Shown piece after piece: positions 1 through 7,808 of a stretch of DNA of 64,000 bases (position 1 is its first letter; each line of letters begins with the position of its first letter). This DNA comes from JBBRCX01 sp038204465 (GTDB lineage Bacteria; Planctomycetota; Phycisphaerae; Tepidisphaerales; Tepidisphaeraceae). The stretch is from positions 10,321-74,320 of the forward strand of contig JBBRCX010000006.1 in the NCBI GenBank assembly GCA_038204465.1. Direction: 5' to 3'. The notes below the pieces were generated by a model, which worked only from the letters and a program-made list of their open reading frames with translations, was not told the origin of the DNA and made no database searches. Made by a program: the position numbers and the translations under genes.

Positions 1-174
1 GACCTGCCAGGCGCGCGGCAGCGTCGGCCCGAACATCAGGTCCCAGAGCTGATCATCGGACAGGCGCATCCACGGTTGGGCGGCCTCCACGGCGCGCCGC
101 TGCGCTTCGGAGGCCCAGGGATATTTTTGGGCGTTGGTCCGCGCCCGCTGCACCATCTCGTCGGTCACGAACAT
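1..174 (-). CDS. Heparinase II/III-like protein, N-terminal part only
   Basis: Reading leftwards from an ATG at 174, a 58-codon frame stays open to the window edge. It begins MFVTDEMVQRARTNAQ and includes KYPWASEAQRR and LMFGPTLPRAW. This resembles the N-termini of planctomycete heparinase II/III-like or alginate-lyase-like proteins, which open with a 'RAR.N...YPWA' helix and a 'LMFG..(I/L)PR.W' segment. Such enzymes are usually exported polysaccharide lyases. The catalytic toroid lies outside the window, so the substrate and the activity cannot be judged. The assignment rests on this short stretch and is moderate. Confidence 0.5.
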   Translation of the reverse strand, partial: MFVTDEMVQRARTNAQKYPWASEAQRRAVEAAQPWMRLSDDQLWDLMFGPTLPRAWQV

Positions 175-472
175 TTCTCGGCTCCCGTCGTGGGCCGCAG
201 ATGGTAGCAGAACAGCGGGGACCGTCGGCGAGTTCAGGGGCGGTAGTCGGCGGGACGCCCCAGCTTCTTTCTTCAACAGCGAGGTACTCTGGCGACGGCG
301 TCTTAGACTCGGGTGCGTTCGTTTGCGACGTGGCGGACGGTGCCCCTGTTTACAGGCCGCAAAACCGATCGTGTTGCTCCGAGCGATAGTTAGGTGTCTG
401 TAAGGATTTTTAGTTGCTTTTTTCGCCGCCGCAGGCTATGCCATGGGGAGGGATAGGTCTTTGTAAACAGCT
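175..472. promoter_or_regulatory. Divergent intergenic region with two CTGTTTACA elements
   Basis: No gene is seen between the leftward lyase-like gene and the rightward repressor gene. Two copies of CTGTTTACA lie in opposite orientation: 346-354 on the plus strand and its exact reverse complement at 462-470. The first sits inside a dyad, CCTGT-TT-ACAGG (345-356). The second ends two bases before the repressor ATG, where a bound protein could block translation initiation or early transcription. The placement suggests operators for the adjacent repressor; this is inference from position and symmetry. Confidence 0.4.
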
Positions 473-1321
473 ATGGAAGCCTTGGGACCGAAAATTCGCC
501 GGCAGCGCCGCCGGCTCGGCTTGACGCTCGATGAGCTGGCCGGGCGGACGGGAATTTCCAAGCCTTATTTATCGCTGATCGAGACCGGGCGCGTACCCAA
601 TCCGCCCAGCGATCCGAAGCTGCGCAAGCTCGAGCAGACGCTGGGGTTTTCGGCGAACGAGCTGCTGAGCCAGGCCCACCTGCAGCGCACGCCGCGGGAC
701 GTGCGGGCGGTGCTGCAGTCGCTGTTGAAGCAGCGAAATGGCAACGGCGCCGGGCACCAGGGCGCGAATGCGACGGCGGTCGCGACGGGTCCTGATGGCA
801 CGGACGCGAATGGCGCCGCCGCGGCGCTGAGCCTGGACGAGGCTTACCTTTCGGGCGTGTTGCAGGACCTGGTGGATAAGGCGGCTCCGAACGTCGAGCG
901 CGTGCGCACCAACGTCGTGCCGGTCATCAATCGGGTGTCGGCGGGGTATCCGCGCGACTTCACCGACCTGTCGTATCCGCCGCGCGTGGCGGACGATTAC
1001 GTCGGCTGCCCTGACATTCAGGACCCGGAGGCGTTCGCGGCCCGCGTGCACGGGGACAGCATGACGCCCAAGTATCGCGAGGGCGACATCGTCATCTTCT
1101 CACCAGCCCTGGGAACGCGCGACGGCGACGACTCCTTTGTTCGATTCAGCGACGGGCAGACGACGTTCAAGCGCGTCTTCTTCGAAAACGGCGACGGCGG
1201 CACGCCGGTCATCCGCCTGCAGCCGCGGAATGAGCGCTACCGCGCCCAGGTCATTCCTTCCGAGCAGATCTCCGGGCTGTACAAAGCGGTCTATCGGTAT
1301 CAGCGGGTGGATCAGGATTGA
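473..1321 (+). CDS. XRE-HTH repressor with S24 (LexA/CI-type) self-cleavage domain
   Basis: A 282-residue protein. Residues ~5-65 form a Cro/CI-type helix-turn-helix (LDELAGRTGISKPYLSLIE). Residues 85-120 are a Gly/Ala-rich linker and residues ~150-280 an S24 peptidase domain. The catalytic Ser is S196 in HGDSM and the general-base Lys is K233 in TFKRVFF. A candidate scissile bond A157-G158 lies in RVSAGYP. The spacings (39 from cleavage site to Ser, 37 from Ser to Lys) match LexA/UmuD/CI proteins, so RecA-stimulated autocleavage is plausible. It may be a damage-response or prophage-derived regulator, but no phage genes are nearby. The CTGTTTACA pair upstream suggests autoregulation. The Shine-Dalgarno is weak: a GGGAGGG lies about 20 nt from the ATG. 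Confidence 0.85.
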   Translation: MEALGPKIRRQRRRLGLTLDELAGRTGISKPYLSLIETGRVPNPPSDPKLRKLEQTLGFSANELLSQAHLQRTPRDVRAVLQSLLKQRNGNGAGHQGANATAVATGPDGTDANGAAAALSLDEAYLSGVLQDLVDKAAPNVERVRTNVVPVINRVSAGYPRDFTDLSYPPRVADDYVGCPDIQDPEAFAARVHGDSMTPKYREGDIVIFSPALGTRDGDDSFVRFSDGQTTFKRVFFENGDGGTPVIRLQPRNERYRAQVIPSEQISGLYKAVYRYQRVDQD

Positions 1322-1324
1322 ATC

Positions 1325-1366
1325 AGTTTCGATTTTTGATTTGCGATTTTTGATTTGCGATTTGTG
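1325..1366. repeat. GATTTTTGATTTGC tandem intergenic repeat
   Basis: Just after the repressor stop the motif GATTTTTGATTTGC occurs twice in tandem and is followed by a partial third GATTTG. It is strikingly A/T-rich against the surrounding high-GC DNA. A related tract, with GATTTTCGATTTTGG followed by ATTTTCGAG, lies at 40675-40705. In some frames these tracts translate as 'IKNRKSKIE'-like strings, a common source of spurious ORFs in planctomycete genomes. The function is unknown; a dispersed intergenic repeat is likely. Confidence 0.5.
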
Positions 1367-1454
1367 TTCTCGCCGCGGCGACTCTGCTTCGCCACGTACA
1401 GGTGTAAAGACCGAATCATGAAGGAACGCGGCAGAAAGCATTCCCCGTCGAGCT

Positions 1455-1715
1455 TCACGCAGGCATAAACTTGTCGCCCTTTCCCCAGTGACGGCTTGAT
1501 GCGTCGATACTGCGTTGCAGGAACTTTCGCGTTTCGGGCTTGGTGCCGTTGAAGTAGCCGGGCTCGAGGAGCCAGGGCTGGTTGGTGAAGTAATCGTGGT
1601 TGGTGGGGACGGACTGGCGGGCGTAGCTGAACATGACGGTGCGGCGGGGCTTGTCGGCGGCCCTCCCGCGGTAGTGACTATTACGCAATCGAAGATGGGC
1701 GGCGGCGTAGAGCAA
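1455..1715 (-). pseudogene. C-terminal fragment, possibly phytanoyl-CoA dioxygenase family
   Basis: An 86-codon leftward frame contains RGRAADKPRRTVMFSYARQ followed by a Trp/Tyr/Pro-rich tail (NHDYFTNQPWLLEPGYF). 'SDRPRR..MF.YAR' is typical of the strand after the distal iron-binding His in PhyH-family dioxygenases. A full PhyH needs about 200 more residues upstream, but the ferredoxin gene ends at 1814, leaving under 100 bp, and the HxD motif is absent. I read it as a decayed or transferred 3' fragment. It could instead be a short unrecognised protein; the family assignment is tentative. Confidence 0.35.
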
Positions 1716-1813
1716 AATTTAAGGCCATCCGGGCGCGACCGCGAGGCGATTAGCAGAGTGGCAGAACCGCCGGCGGCGGATTGCCTGCGCTGAAACGTAT
1801 GACTGGGAAAACG

Positions 1814-2179
1814 TTACATTTCTACCCACACCGGGGGCGGAGTGATCTGTTCTTCGGGACGCTTCCCGGCATCAGGACGCCCGGTGCCGGCCAGGCGGCT
1901 GATGGCGCGGACCTCCATGTCGTGATCGCAGAGCATCTGGCAGCTGAGCCGCAGGCCGGGCTGGTTGATCAGTCCGCGGGTGGTGAGGACGGACTTTTCG
2001 GCCTGCGTCATCTTCGCGGGCTCACCAGCGAGGAACTCGACGCGGCAGGTGGTGCAGCGTGCGTTGCCGCCGCAGGCGTGAAGCTGATCGATCTTCGCCT
2101 CGTCGATCAGCGCATTGACGAGCCGCTTGCCTTGAGGGACTTCAACTTTGCCGGCGCCTTCGACGATCAGTGTTGGCAT
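1814..2179 (-). CDS. [2Fe-2S] ferredoxin
   Basis: A 121-residue ferredoxin of the plant/adrenodoxin-like fold. Four cysteines are placed to bind a 2Fe-2S cluster: C36, C42 and C45 in CGGNARCTTC, and C80 in LSCQML. After the domain there is a Pro-rich tail of about 30 residues (RPDAGKRPEEQITPPP). It would act as a small soluble electron carrier; the partner is not evident here, though a ferredoxin-NADP reductase is encoded at 44093. A strong Shine-Dalgarno (GAAGGAG) precedes the ATG at a normal distance. It runs in the same direction as plsY, separated by hairpins. Confidence 0.9.
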   Translation of the reverse strand: MPTLIVEGAGKVEVPQGKRLVNALIDEAKIDQLHACGGNARCTTCRVEFLAGEPAKMTQAEKSVLTTRGLINQPGLRLSCQMLCDHDMEVRAISRLAGTGRPDAGKRPEEQITPPPVWVEM

Positions 2180-2204
2180 GTGGTCTCCTTCACCGCGTTG
2201 TAGC

Positions 2205-2248
2205 GGCAGCTTCGCAAGCTGCCAAGGGAACAGGAAGCGTCAGCTTCC
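2205..2248. repeat. Two adjacent intergenic stem-loops
   Basis: The first is a perfect 8-bp stem, GGCAGCTT-CGC-AAGCTGCC (2205-2223). The second is a perfect 6-bp stem, GGAAGC-GTCA-GCTTCC (2233-2248). They lie between plsY (which reads leftward and ends at 2263) and the ferredoxin start. Their symmetry and short loops resemble the stem-loops at 4172-4192 and 53156-53169, suggesting REP-like intergenic palindromes. They could also modulate plsY-ferredoxin transcript ends. No U-tract follows on either strand. Confidence 0.5.
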
Positions 2249-2262
2249 GAATCGCGGATCGC

Positions 2263-2982
2263 TTAGTGTCGCTCCGGGGCGCCCTGGGCATTCGGGGGAG
2301 GGGGAGCCGGTTCGTCCGCCGGCACACGTGGCGGCGAGAATCGGTGTTCGGTGCCGGACATCAATCGCGCCAGATTTCCTCGATGCTTCACCACGATCAA
2401 TGCCGCGATGAGGATCGCGAAGGCAAGGAGGGGCCACTGCTCCCCTGTGACCGGCCAACCGCGCCACAGCCCCACGCAGAGGTAGGCGATGGGGAATACG
2501 ATCGCGCCCACCACCGAGGCGATGCTGATGTAGCGCGTTAGCTTCCACATCGCGAACCAGATGACCGCGGCGGCCAGGCCCGGCGCGGTGTAGTAGGGGA
2601 ATAGCCCGAGCACGACCCCGGTGCTGGTGGCGACTCCCTTGCCTCCTTTGAATTTAAGGAACGCGCTGAACATGTGCCCGAGAATGGCCGCCAACCCAAC
2701 CAGCAGCCAGAGCAGAAATGTCTGATGTCCCGCGGGCTGATGACGAAGCAGCGCCCACGCCGCCAGCATGGGCAGGAGCCCCTTGAGCAGGTCGAGCACG
2801 AAAACGAGTGCGAAGAACCGGGGGCCGAGCAGGCGGCCGACGTTGGTTGCCCCGATGTTTCCGCTGCCGGCGTTGCGCGGGTCGACCCCCTGGCTTTGAC
2901 CGACGATCAGCCCAAATGGTATGGATCCGAGCAGATAGGCAAGCGGAACCAGCAGGCAGACAAGCGGTGCAGCGCGGGGCAT
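2263..2982 (-). CDS. plsY: Glycerol-3-phosphate acyltransferase PlsY
   Basis: An integral membrane enzyme that transfers an acyl group from acyl-phosphate to glycerol-3-phosphate, the first step of phospholipid synthesis. All three PlsY signature motifs are present: SGNIGATN (residues 40-47), KFKGGKGVAT (110-119) and HRGNLARLMSGTE (200-212), spread over about six hydrophobic segments. At 239 residues it is slightly longer than the usual ~200-220 because of a Pro-rich C-terminal tail (RVPADEPAPPPPN). Its acyl-phosphate partner PlsX is not in the window. The ATG at 2982 has no obvious ribosome binding site. Confidence 0.95.
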   Translation of the reverse strand: MPRAAPLVCLLVPLAYLLGSIPFGLIVGQSQGVDPRNAGSGNIGATNVGRLLGPRFFALVFVLDLLKGLLPMLAAWALLRHQPAGHQTFLLWLLVGLAAILGHMFSAFLKFKGGKGVATSTGVVLGLFPYYTAPGLAAAVIWFAMWKLTRYISIASVVGAIVFPIAYLCVGLWRGWPVTGEQWPLLAFAILIAALIVVKHRGNLARLMSGTEHRFSPPRVPADEPAPPPPNAQGAPERH

Positions 2983-3066
2983 CAGTCGTCGTTTTACCCG
3001 AAGGGATTCGGCCTCAGAAGGGACGTTCTCGGCGGAGATGCACAGAGGGGGCGGGCGGAAGAGATT

Positions 3067-4125
3067 TCAGACTTGTGATTTGAGATCGGCGAGGTGTTGT
3101 CCGATCTCCGCTCGTTCGCGGCCAATTTCGGGTTTTGCCTCTTCGCAGATTCGTGGGCCGTGCCCTTCGAATCCAAGCGTTTCGCGGACGACGTAGAGCG
3201 GGCGCTGCTTGATCTCTTCGTACATGCGGCCGATGTATTCGCCGAGGATCCCGGTGCAGATCAGCTGGACGCCGCCGAGAAAAAGCACGCAGAGCACGAT
3301 CGTCGTGAAGCCGCTGCCTGACTGCTTGTGGAAGACGAAGAACGTCGCGAGGTAGAAAGCCGCCAGCAGGAAGGCGACGAATGAAACGAAGAAACCCATC
3401 CAGGTCGCGACGCGGAGCGGCTTGTAGCTGAAGCTGAACATCGCGTCCATCGCGTAATGCACCAGGCGGCGCATCGACTGCTTCGGCTGCCCCGACGCCC
3501 GCGCCTGCCGCTCATAGCTGATCGTCGCCTGCTTAAACCCGAGCCAGCCGCGCAAGCCTGGAATGAATCGATTGCGCTCCGGAAGCCGGTTGAATTCGTC
3601 AACCACCGCGCGGTCCATGAGCCCGAACATTCCCGCGTCCGGCCCGTGCGGCAGATCGCTGACCATGCGCATGAGAGGATAGAACAGCCGCATCCCCAGC
3701 CCGCGCGGCCCGCGCTCGGCCCGCGCGTTGCGCCGCCCCAGCACGACCTCAAAGCCCTCGCGCCACTTCGCGACCAGCCGGGGGATCAGCTCCGGCGGGT
3801 CCTGGAGATCGCCGTCGATCAACACGACGCAGTCTCCCAGCGCGTGGCGCACGCCCGCGGTGACCGCGGGTTGGTGTCCGAAGTTGCGCGAGAGCTCGAT
3901 GAGCTTCACGCGTGGGTCCTGAGCGTGAAACGCGCGGATGATTTGCGCCGATGCATCGTCGCTCCCGTCGTTGATGAAGATGAGCTCCCAGTCGAGGTCT
4001 GCGCCGTTCAGAGCGGCGGCGACACGGCGGCGAAATTCCGGCAGGTTGGCTTCCTCGTTGAAAATGGGGGCGACCACGGAGATCACGGCGCGAATGATAA
4101 CCGGGGGAGCGGGGATGATGGGCAA
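3067..4125 (-). CDS. GT2 glycosyltransferase, GtrB/ArnC-like, with two C-terminal TM helices
   Basis: A 352-residue polyprenyl-phosphate glycosyltransferase type. The N-terminal GT-A domain has SVVAPIFNEEANLPEF, the nucleotide-binding NDGSDD, and DGDLQDPPE with the metal-binding DxD. Two hydrophobic hairpin segments follow (~235-260 and ~272-295), then a cytosolic tail with EYIGRMYEEIKQRPLYVV, a hallmark of the GtrB/DPMS-like group. It probably loads a sugar onto undecaprenyl phosphate for envelope or exopolysaccharide modification. The start is a TTG at 4125; a GTG at 4086 is an alternative, and neither has a clear Shine-Dalgarno. asnB lies upstream in the same direction. Confidence 0.88.
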   Translation of the reverse strand: MPIIPAPPVIIRAVISVVAPIFNEEANLPEFRRRVAAALNGADLDWELIFINDGSDDASAQIIRAFHAQDPRVKLIELSRNFGHQPAVTAGVRHALGDCVVLIDGDLQDPPELIPRLVAKWREGFEVVLGRRNARAERGPRGLGMRLFYPLMRMVSDLPHGPDAGMFGLMDRAVVDEFNRLPERNRFIPGLRGWLGFKQATISYERQARASGQPKQSMRRLVHYAMDAMFSFSYKPLRVATWMGFFVSFVAFLLAAFYLATFFVFHKQSGSGFTTIVLCVLFLGGVQLICTGILGEYIGRMYEEIKQRPLYVVRETLGFEGHGPRICEEAKPEIGRERAEIGQHLADLKSQV

Positions 4126-4171
4126 TCACATGCTGCGAGTTCGCGCGAGCACTTTACAACGAACATGATCG

Positions 4172-4192
4172 GCACGGGCGAGACGCCCGTGC
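4172..4192. terminator. Perfect 9-bp stem-loop at the 3' end of asnB
   Basis: The arms GCACGGGCG and CGCCCGTGC enclose an AGA loop and touch the asnB stop codon (asnB reads leftward). There is no T-run, so it is either a processing/termination hairpin or a REP-like palindrome. It resembles the hairpins at 2205-2248 and 53156-53169 in having a GC-rich stem with a 3-4 nt loop. Confidence 0.5.
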
Positions 4193-6120
4193 TACGGGGT
4201 GGCGCGTCGGTCGCTCCACCACAGCTCGAGCATCAGGAGCGCGTAGAGGCGCTGGGAATGGTCGGCGCGCTGGGCCTGATGTTCCTCGAGAAGGCGTCGA
4301 AGGGTTTCGTGGTCGAAATGGGAGGAGGCGAAGGAATGCGTCGCGAACAGCAGGTCGTTGAGCATCTCGCGGAGGCCGGCGCGGAGCCAGTCGCCGATGG
4401 GGACTGCGAAGCCCATTTTTCTGCGGCGGAAGACCCAGGCCGGCAGGTCGCAGCGGAACGCTTCGCGCAGCAACCGCTTCGAGCCGCCGCCCAGGACCAG
4501 GGAGGTTGGGAGCGACGCGGCGAAATGGACGAGTTGGTGGTCCATGAAGGGGCTGCGCACCTCCAGAGCATGCAGCATCGACGCGGCGTCCAGCTTGAAG
4601 AGCAGATCGCCGGGGAGATAGGTCACGCGGTCGGTGGCCAGCGCCGCCTGGACCCCATCGCGCCTGGCGGCGGCGTACTTCTCGAACGTCTCCTCCACCC
4701 GATCGCGATGCGGAAGGGAGCGACGGAAATCATCGCGCAGGAGCGCGGATAGGGTCTCGGCATCGAACAGGCGCAGGTAACTGCTGTAGCGTGCGCCTGC
4801 GGGACGATCGAGGGTTGAGGCGAAGCGCCTGAAGCGCGCGGCGAGGGATCTAGGATGGACCGCGCGCAACCCCTCCCACTCGGTGGATGCGATGAGGGCG
4901 CGAACGCGGCCCGGGAGCCTCTGCAGGCGCTGCGACAGCGCGAGCGCGCGGTAGCGGTCGTAGCCGCCGAACAGCTCGTCGCCCCCGTCGCCGCTGAGCG
5001 CGACCAGGACGTGTTTGCGTGTTTCGCGCGACAGATAGTGCGTGGGGAGCGCTGAGGAATCGGCGAACGGCTCGCCGAAGACTTTGGCCAGTTTCGGCAG
5101 GTCCTGCGCCGCATCAGGCCGCACTACAAACCGCCGGTGCTGGGTCCCAAGGTGCTGCGCGACGGCAGCGGCGTACTCGGTCTCATCGTAGCGCGGGTCG
5201 TCGAAGCCGATGGAAAACGTGAGGACCGGCTGATCAGTCGGCACTGACGCCTTCATCGCCGCGGCGATGACCGCGCTGTCGATGCCTCCGGAGAGAAAGC
5301 AGCCGAGCGGCACGTCCGACACGAGCTGGCGGGCCACGGCGCGGCGTACCAAGCGCCGGGTTTCTTCCACCGGATCAGGCGACGGCGATGGTGTCGCCTG
5401 GGGCCGGGCATTCGGATCGAAATAGGAACTTTCGGTCGTGCGCCCGCCGCGCACGTCGAGGCGCCGCCACGAGGCCGGCGGAAGCTTGTGCACGCCCTGG
5501 TAGATGGTCGCGCCCTCATCGATGTATCCCCAGCGCAGATACTCGGCCACCGCTGCGGGGTCGGTCCTGGATTCAAACCATGGGAGCGCTGCCAGGGCGG
5601 GAAGCTCGCTGGCGAAAGCGAAGGCTCCGGCGCTCTGCATATACACGAGCGGTTTCTGCCCCATTCGGTCGCGCGCCAGGAAGAGCGCGCCGCCCGGCTC
5701 ATCCCACACGGCGAAGGCGAACATCCCCTCCAGGCGCTCGCAGCAAGCCTCGCCCCACGCGTCGTAACCGAGGAGCAGGACTTCCGTGTCGCAGTTCGTC
5801 CGCCACGCGTAATCGGGGCGCAAGGTTTCCAGCTCCCTGCGCAGCTCCTTGAAGTTGTAGATCTCCCCGTTAAAGACGAGCCACTTGCCTGCGCCATCGG
5901 TGAAAGGCTGGTTCGCGCGCGGGTCAGGGTCGATGATCGCCAGGCGGGCATGCACCAGCCCGGCCTGAGGGCGCTGGCGCGTCGGCTCCTGCTCGTGATT
6001 GAGGAACGATCCATCGCCGTCCGGGCCGCGGTGGGAAATGGGCGCGAATATTCTCGCCAGGGTTTCGCGCGTCGAGCGAAACCGATCTTCCCACGCAACC
6101 ACGCCGGCGAAGCCGCACAT
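4192..6120 (-). CDS. asnB: Asparagine synthetase (glutamine-hydrolysing), class B
   Basis: A 642-residue enzyme that amidates aspartate, or a related carboxylate, using glutamine and ATP. Cys2 is the glutaminase nucleophile after Met removal (MCGFAGVV). The class-II amidotransferase domain covers ~2-200 with RGPDGDG, FNGEIYNF and the EGMFAFAVWD segment. The synthetase domain has the PP-loop SGGIDS at 277-282 and later SGDGGDELFGGYDRY and KLDAASMLHALEVRSPFMD. In planctomycetes such genes often sit beside exopolysaccharide glycosyltransferases, and the next gene in this direction is a GT2 enzyme. A role in amidating an envelope sugar is therefore possible but unproven. The length is normal for AsnB-type proteins. 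Confidence 0.93.
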   Translation of the reverse strand: MCGFAGVVAWEDRFRSTRETLARIFAPISHRGPDGDGSFLNHEQEPTRQRPQAGLVHARLAIIDPDPRANQPFTDGAGKWLVFNGEIYNFKELRRELETLRPDYAWRTNCDTEVLLLGYDAWGEACCERLEGMFAFAVWDEPGGALFLARDRMGQKPLVYMQSAGAFAFASELPALAALPWFESRTDPAAVAEYLRWGYIDEGATIYQGVHKLPPASWRRLDVRGGRTTESSYFDPNARPQATPSPSPDPVEETRRLVRRAVARQLVSDVPLGCFLSGGIDSAVIAAAMKASVPTDQPVLTFSIGFDDPRYDETEYAAAVAQHLGTQHRRFVVRPDAAQDLPKLAKVFGEPFADSSALPTHYLSRETRKHVLVALSGDGGDELFGGYDRYRALALSQRLQRLPGRVRALIASTEWEGLRAVHPRSLAARFRRFASTLDRPAGARYSSYLRLFDAETLSALLRDDFRRSLPHRDRVEETFEKYAAARRDGVQAALATDRVTYLPGDLLFKLDAASMLHALEVRSPFMDHQLVHFAASLPTSLVLGGGSKRLLREAFRCDLPAWVFRRRKMGFAVPIGDWLRAGLREMLNDLLFATHSFASSHFDHETLRRLLEEHQAQRADHSQRLYALLMLELWWSDRRATP

Positions 6121-6361
6121 ACCTGGATCCTGCGCTAGACGACGTCCCGCCCCGCCGGCAAACGATTCGGAGCCCGCCGTGTCCGAACCTCGCGTGCCGG
6201 TGAGCGCTGCACGCGCGATCGGCGATAGTGACTGCGACGCGCGCGTGCCGAATCTTATAATCGATAACCGTATCCGCGATGCATAGCGGGGATGCGACCG
6301 CGCGGTCGCGGCGAAACAGGCCGGTCGGATGCGCCGCGTGGATTCGCGTCAAGGAGTTGAG

Positions 6362-6964
6362 ATGAAGAGGCGATGTCGAGTGTGTTTGATCGTCGCGGGA
6401 ATATTGGCGGCGTTGGCGCCGGCGCGTGCTGAAGAGTTGCGGCTGGGACGTGATGCCGGCGCGCCTCGCTCGTCAAAGGACTCGCCCGCTTTTCCGAAGG
6501 GCACCTGGGCGGTGGAGGTGAGCGGCGGGTATGTCCAGCCGGTCCGATTCAGCCTGGACAAGTTCTACAACGCCAACGTCGGCCTGGGCTATTTCGTACT
6601 GGACAACTTCTCCATCGGCGCTCAGCTCGAAGGGTATTACGACGAACAGCCGAGCCACACCGCGGTGGTGGGCGGCGCGGGGTTCATGCTTCGGCTGCAC
6701 CTGTTCGCCTTCGACCGCTTCACCCTCTACCTGGACGGCGCCGGAAGCGTCACGATGGCGGACAAGCCGGTGCCGGAATTCGGTACCCATGTCAATCTCA
6801 CCGGCAAGGCCGGCGGAGGAATCACCTACCGACTGCGCGACAATGTGTATCTCGAGGCCGGGGCGCGCTACTTCCACCTCTCCAACGGCAACCTTCACGG
6901 CCGCGACCAAAACCCCAGCTACGACGGCGTGCAGTACTACGGCGGGGTGATGTTCACGTTCTGA
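6362..6964 (+). CDS. Outer-membrane beta-barrel, PagL-like acyloxyacyl hydrolase
   Basis: A 200-residue protein. A signal peptide (MKRRCRVCLIVAGILAALAPARAEE) is followed by alternating amphipathic strands ending in a terminal Phe, as in outer-membrane barrels. The segment ARYFHLSNGNLHGRDQNPSYDGVQYYGGV resembles the PagL active-site strand (H-x-S-N followed by a Gly-rich stretch). PagL removes the 3-O-acyl chain of lipid A. Its catalytic Glu is not clearly visible here, so the activity is uncertain and it may be a structural relative. The ATG at 6362 is chosen because AAGGAG lies 5 nt upstream. Confidence 0.7.
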   Translation: MKRRCRVCLIVAGILAALAPARAEELRLGRDAGAPRSSKDSPAFPKGTWAVEVSGGYVQPVRFSLDKFYNANVGLGYFVLDNFSIGAQLEGYYDEQPSHTAVVGGAGFMLRLHLFAFDRFTLYLDGAGSVTMADKPVPEFGTHVNLTGKAGGGITYRLRDNVYLEAGARYFHLSNGNLHGRDQNPSYDGVQYYGGVMFTF

Positions 6965-7013
6965 ACCGTTCTCACCTGCATGTCGGAGCAGCGCTGCGTC
7001 AAAGGCCCGCCGG

Positions 7014-7313
7014 CTAAAGTCCGGTCGCTATTGGCGGAGCGCTGACCTTGTCGTTCATGTAGGTGACCATGATGGTCTTATCCCCATCCTTCCAAGTCTC
7101 CTGCTTGCCCGACATATTCGCGCCGGGCATGCTGATGCTGGTGCTGTTCTTGATTTCGCCCTTGCCGAGGATGTCTTCCACCTCGGTCTGGGTCATGCCG
7201 ACCTTGATTCTGTCGAAGTTGCTTTTGTTCACCTTGCTGCCGCAACCGGCAAGCAAGGCGCAGGCGGCAGTCGCCAGGACGACGATCCGACAAGAGCGTA
7301 AGACACGGGACAT
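7014..7313 (-). CDS. BamE/SmpA-like small lipoprotein
   Basis: A 99-residue lipoprotein. The N-terminus MSRVLRSCRIVVLATAACALLAGC ends in a clean lipobox (LAGC). The mature part has RIKVGMTQTEVEDILGKGE, the signature helix of the SmpA/OmlA/BamE fold. BamE itself is an accessory of the outer-membrane barrel assembly machine, but the fold is used by many planctomycete lipoproteins, so a Bam role is not established. The ATG at 7313 is chosen over one further upstream because GGAGG precedes it and the signal peptide then starts correctly. It lies just downstream of dciA in the same direction. Confidence 0.75.
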   Translation of the reverse strand: MSRVLRSCRIVVLATAACALLAGCGSKVNKSNFDRIKVGMTQTEVEDILGKGEIKNSTSISMPGANMSGKQETWKDGDKTIMVTYMNDKVSAPPIATGL

Positions 7314-7352
7314 TTGAACCTCCGTTGTGAAATGTTTCGAAACCAAGGGCCA

Positions 7353-7808
7353 TTAGAAGCGCGGCCTGCGGGCAGCGCCGGCATCGCCCTCATACCACCG
7401 CCCCGGCCTGAGTGCGATCTTTCGCAGGCCGGATGCCCCGCAGACGAAGAGGATCTGCCGCTCCAGGCCGGCCAGCAGCAGTTGCTTCAGTTCGTACAGG
7501 TGCGATGCGCTGTCGACGAGGATGGTCAGTGTTCCGCGGCTCATCCCCTCCAGGGCGCAATGCTCGTTGAGCATCTCCGGGACGAGTTGCGACCAGCAGG
7601 CGGCGATTTTCGACAGTTTGATCTGCCGTTTCTCGACCGACTGCTTGAAGAAGCTGATCATCTCCGGCCCGAGAGGCGTTGTCGCGGCGTGATCGATCTG
7701 CTTCACGCGGGCCAATCGCCGAAGTTGGGCGTCCTGCAGGATTCGGGCCCGCGCGCTCATTCGTTCTCCCCATGGCAAAGGACCGCTGCATACCGCCGAC
7801 GCGTTCAT
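7353..7808 (-). CDS. dciA: DciA-type helicase loader (DUF721)
   Basis: A 151-residue member of the DUF721/DciA family, which loads the replicative helicase DnaB in bacteria lacking DnaC. Seen: a basic, helical N-terminal half and the conserved core ACWSQLVPEMLNEHCALEGMSRGTLTILVDSASHLYELKQLL. This core matches the 'W..+vGp.ia.ht.p..+..g.L.V.v.s..w..eL' pattern of the family. Its ATG overlaps the dnaN stop as ATGA, implying translational coupling with the sliding clamp, a logical pairing of two replication proteins. An internal ATG at 7760 is the alternative start. Confidence 0.82.
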   Translation of the reverse strand: MNASAVCSGPLPWGERMSARARILQDAQLRRLARVKQIDHAATTPLGPEMISFFKQSVEKRQIKLSKIAACWSQLVPEMLNEHCALEGMSRGTLTILVDSASHLYELKQLLLAGLERQILFVCGASGLRKIALRPGRWYEGDAGAARRPRF

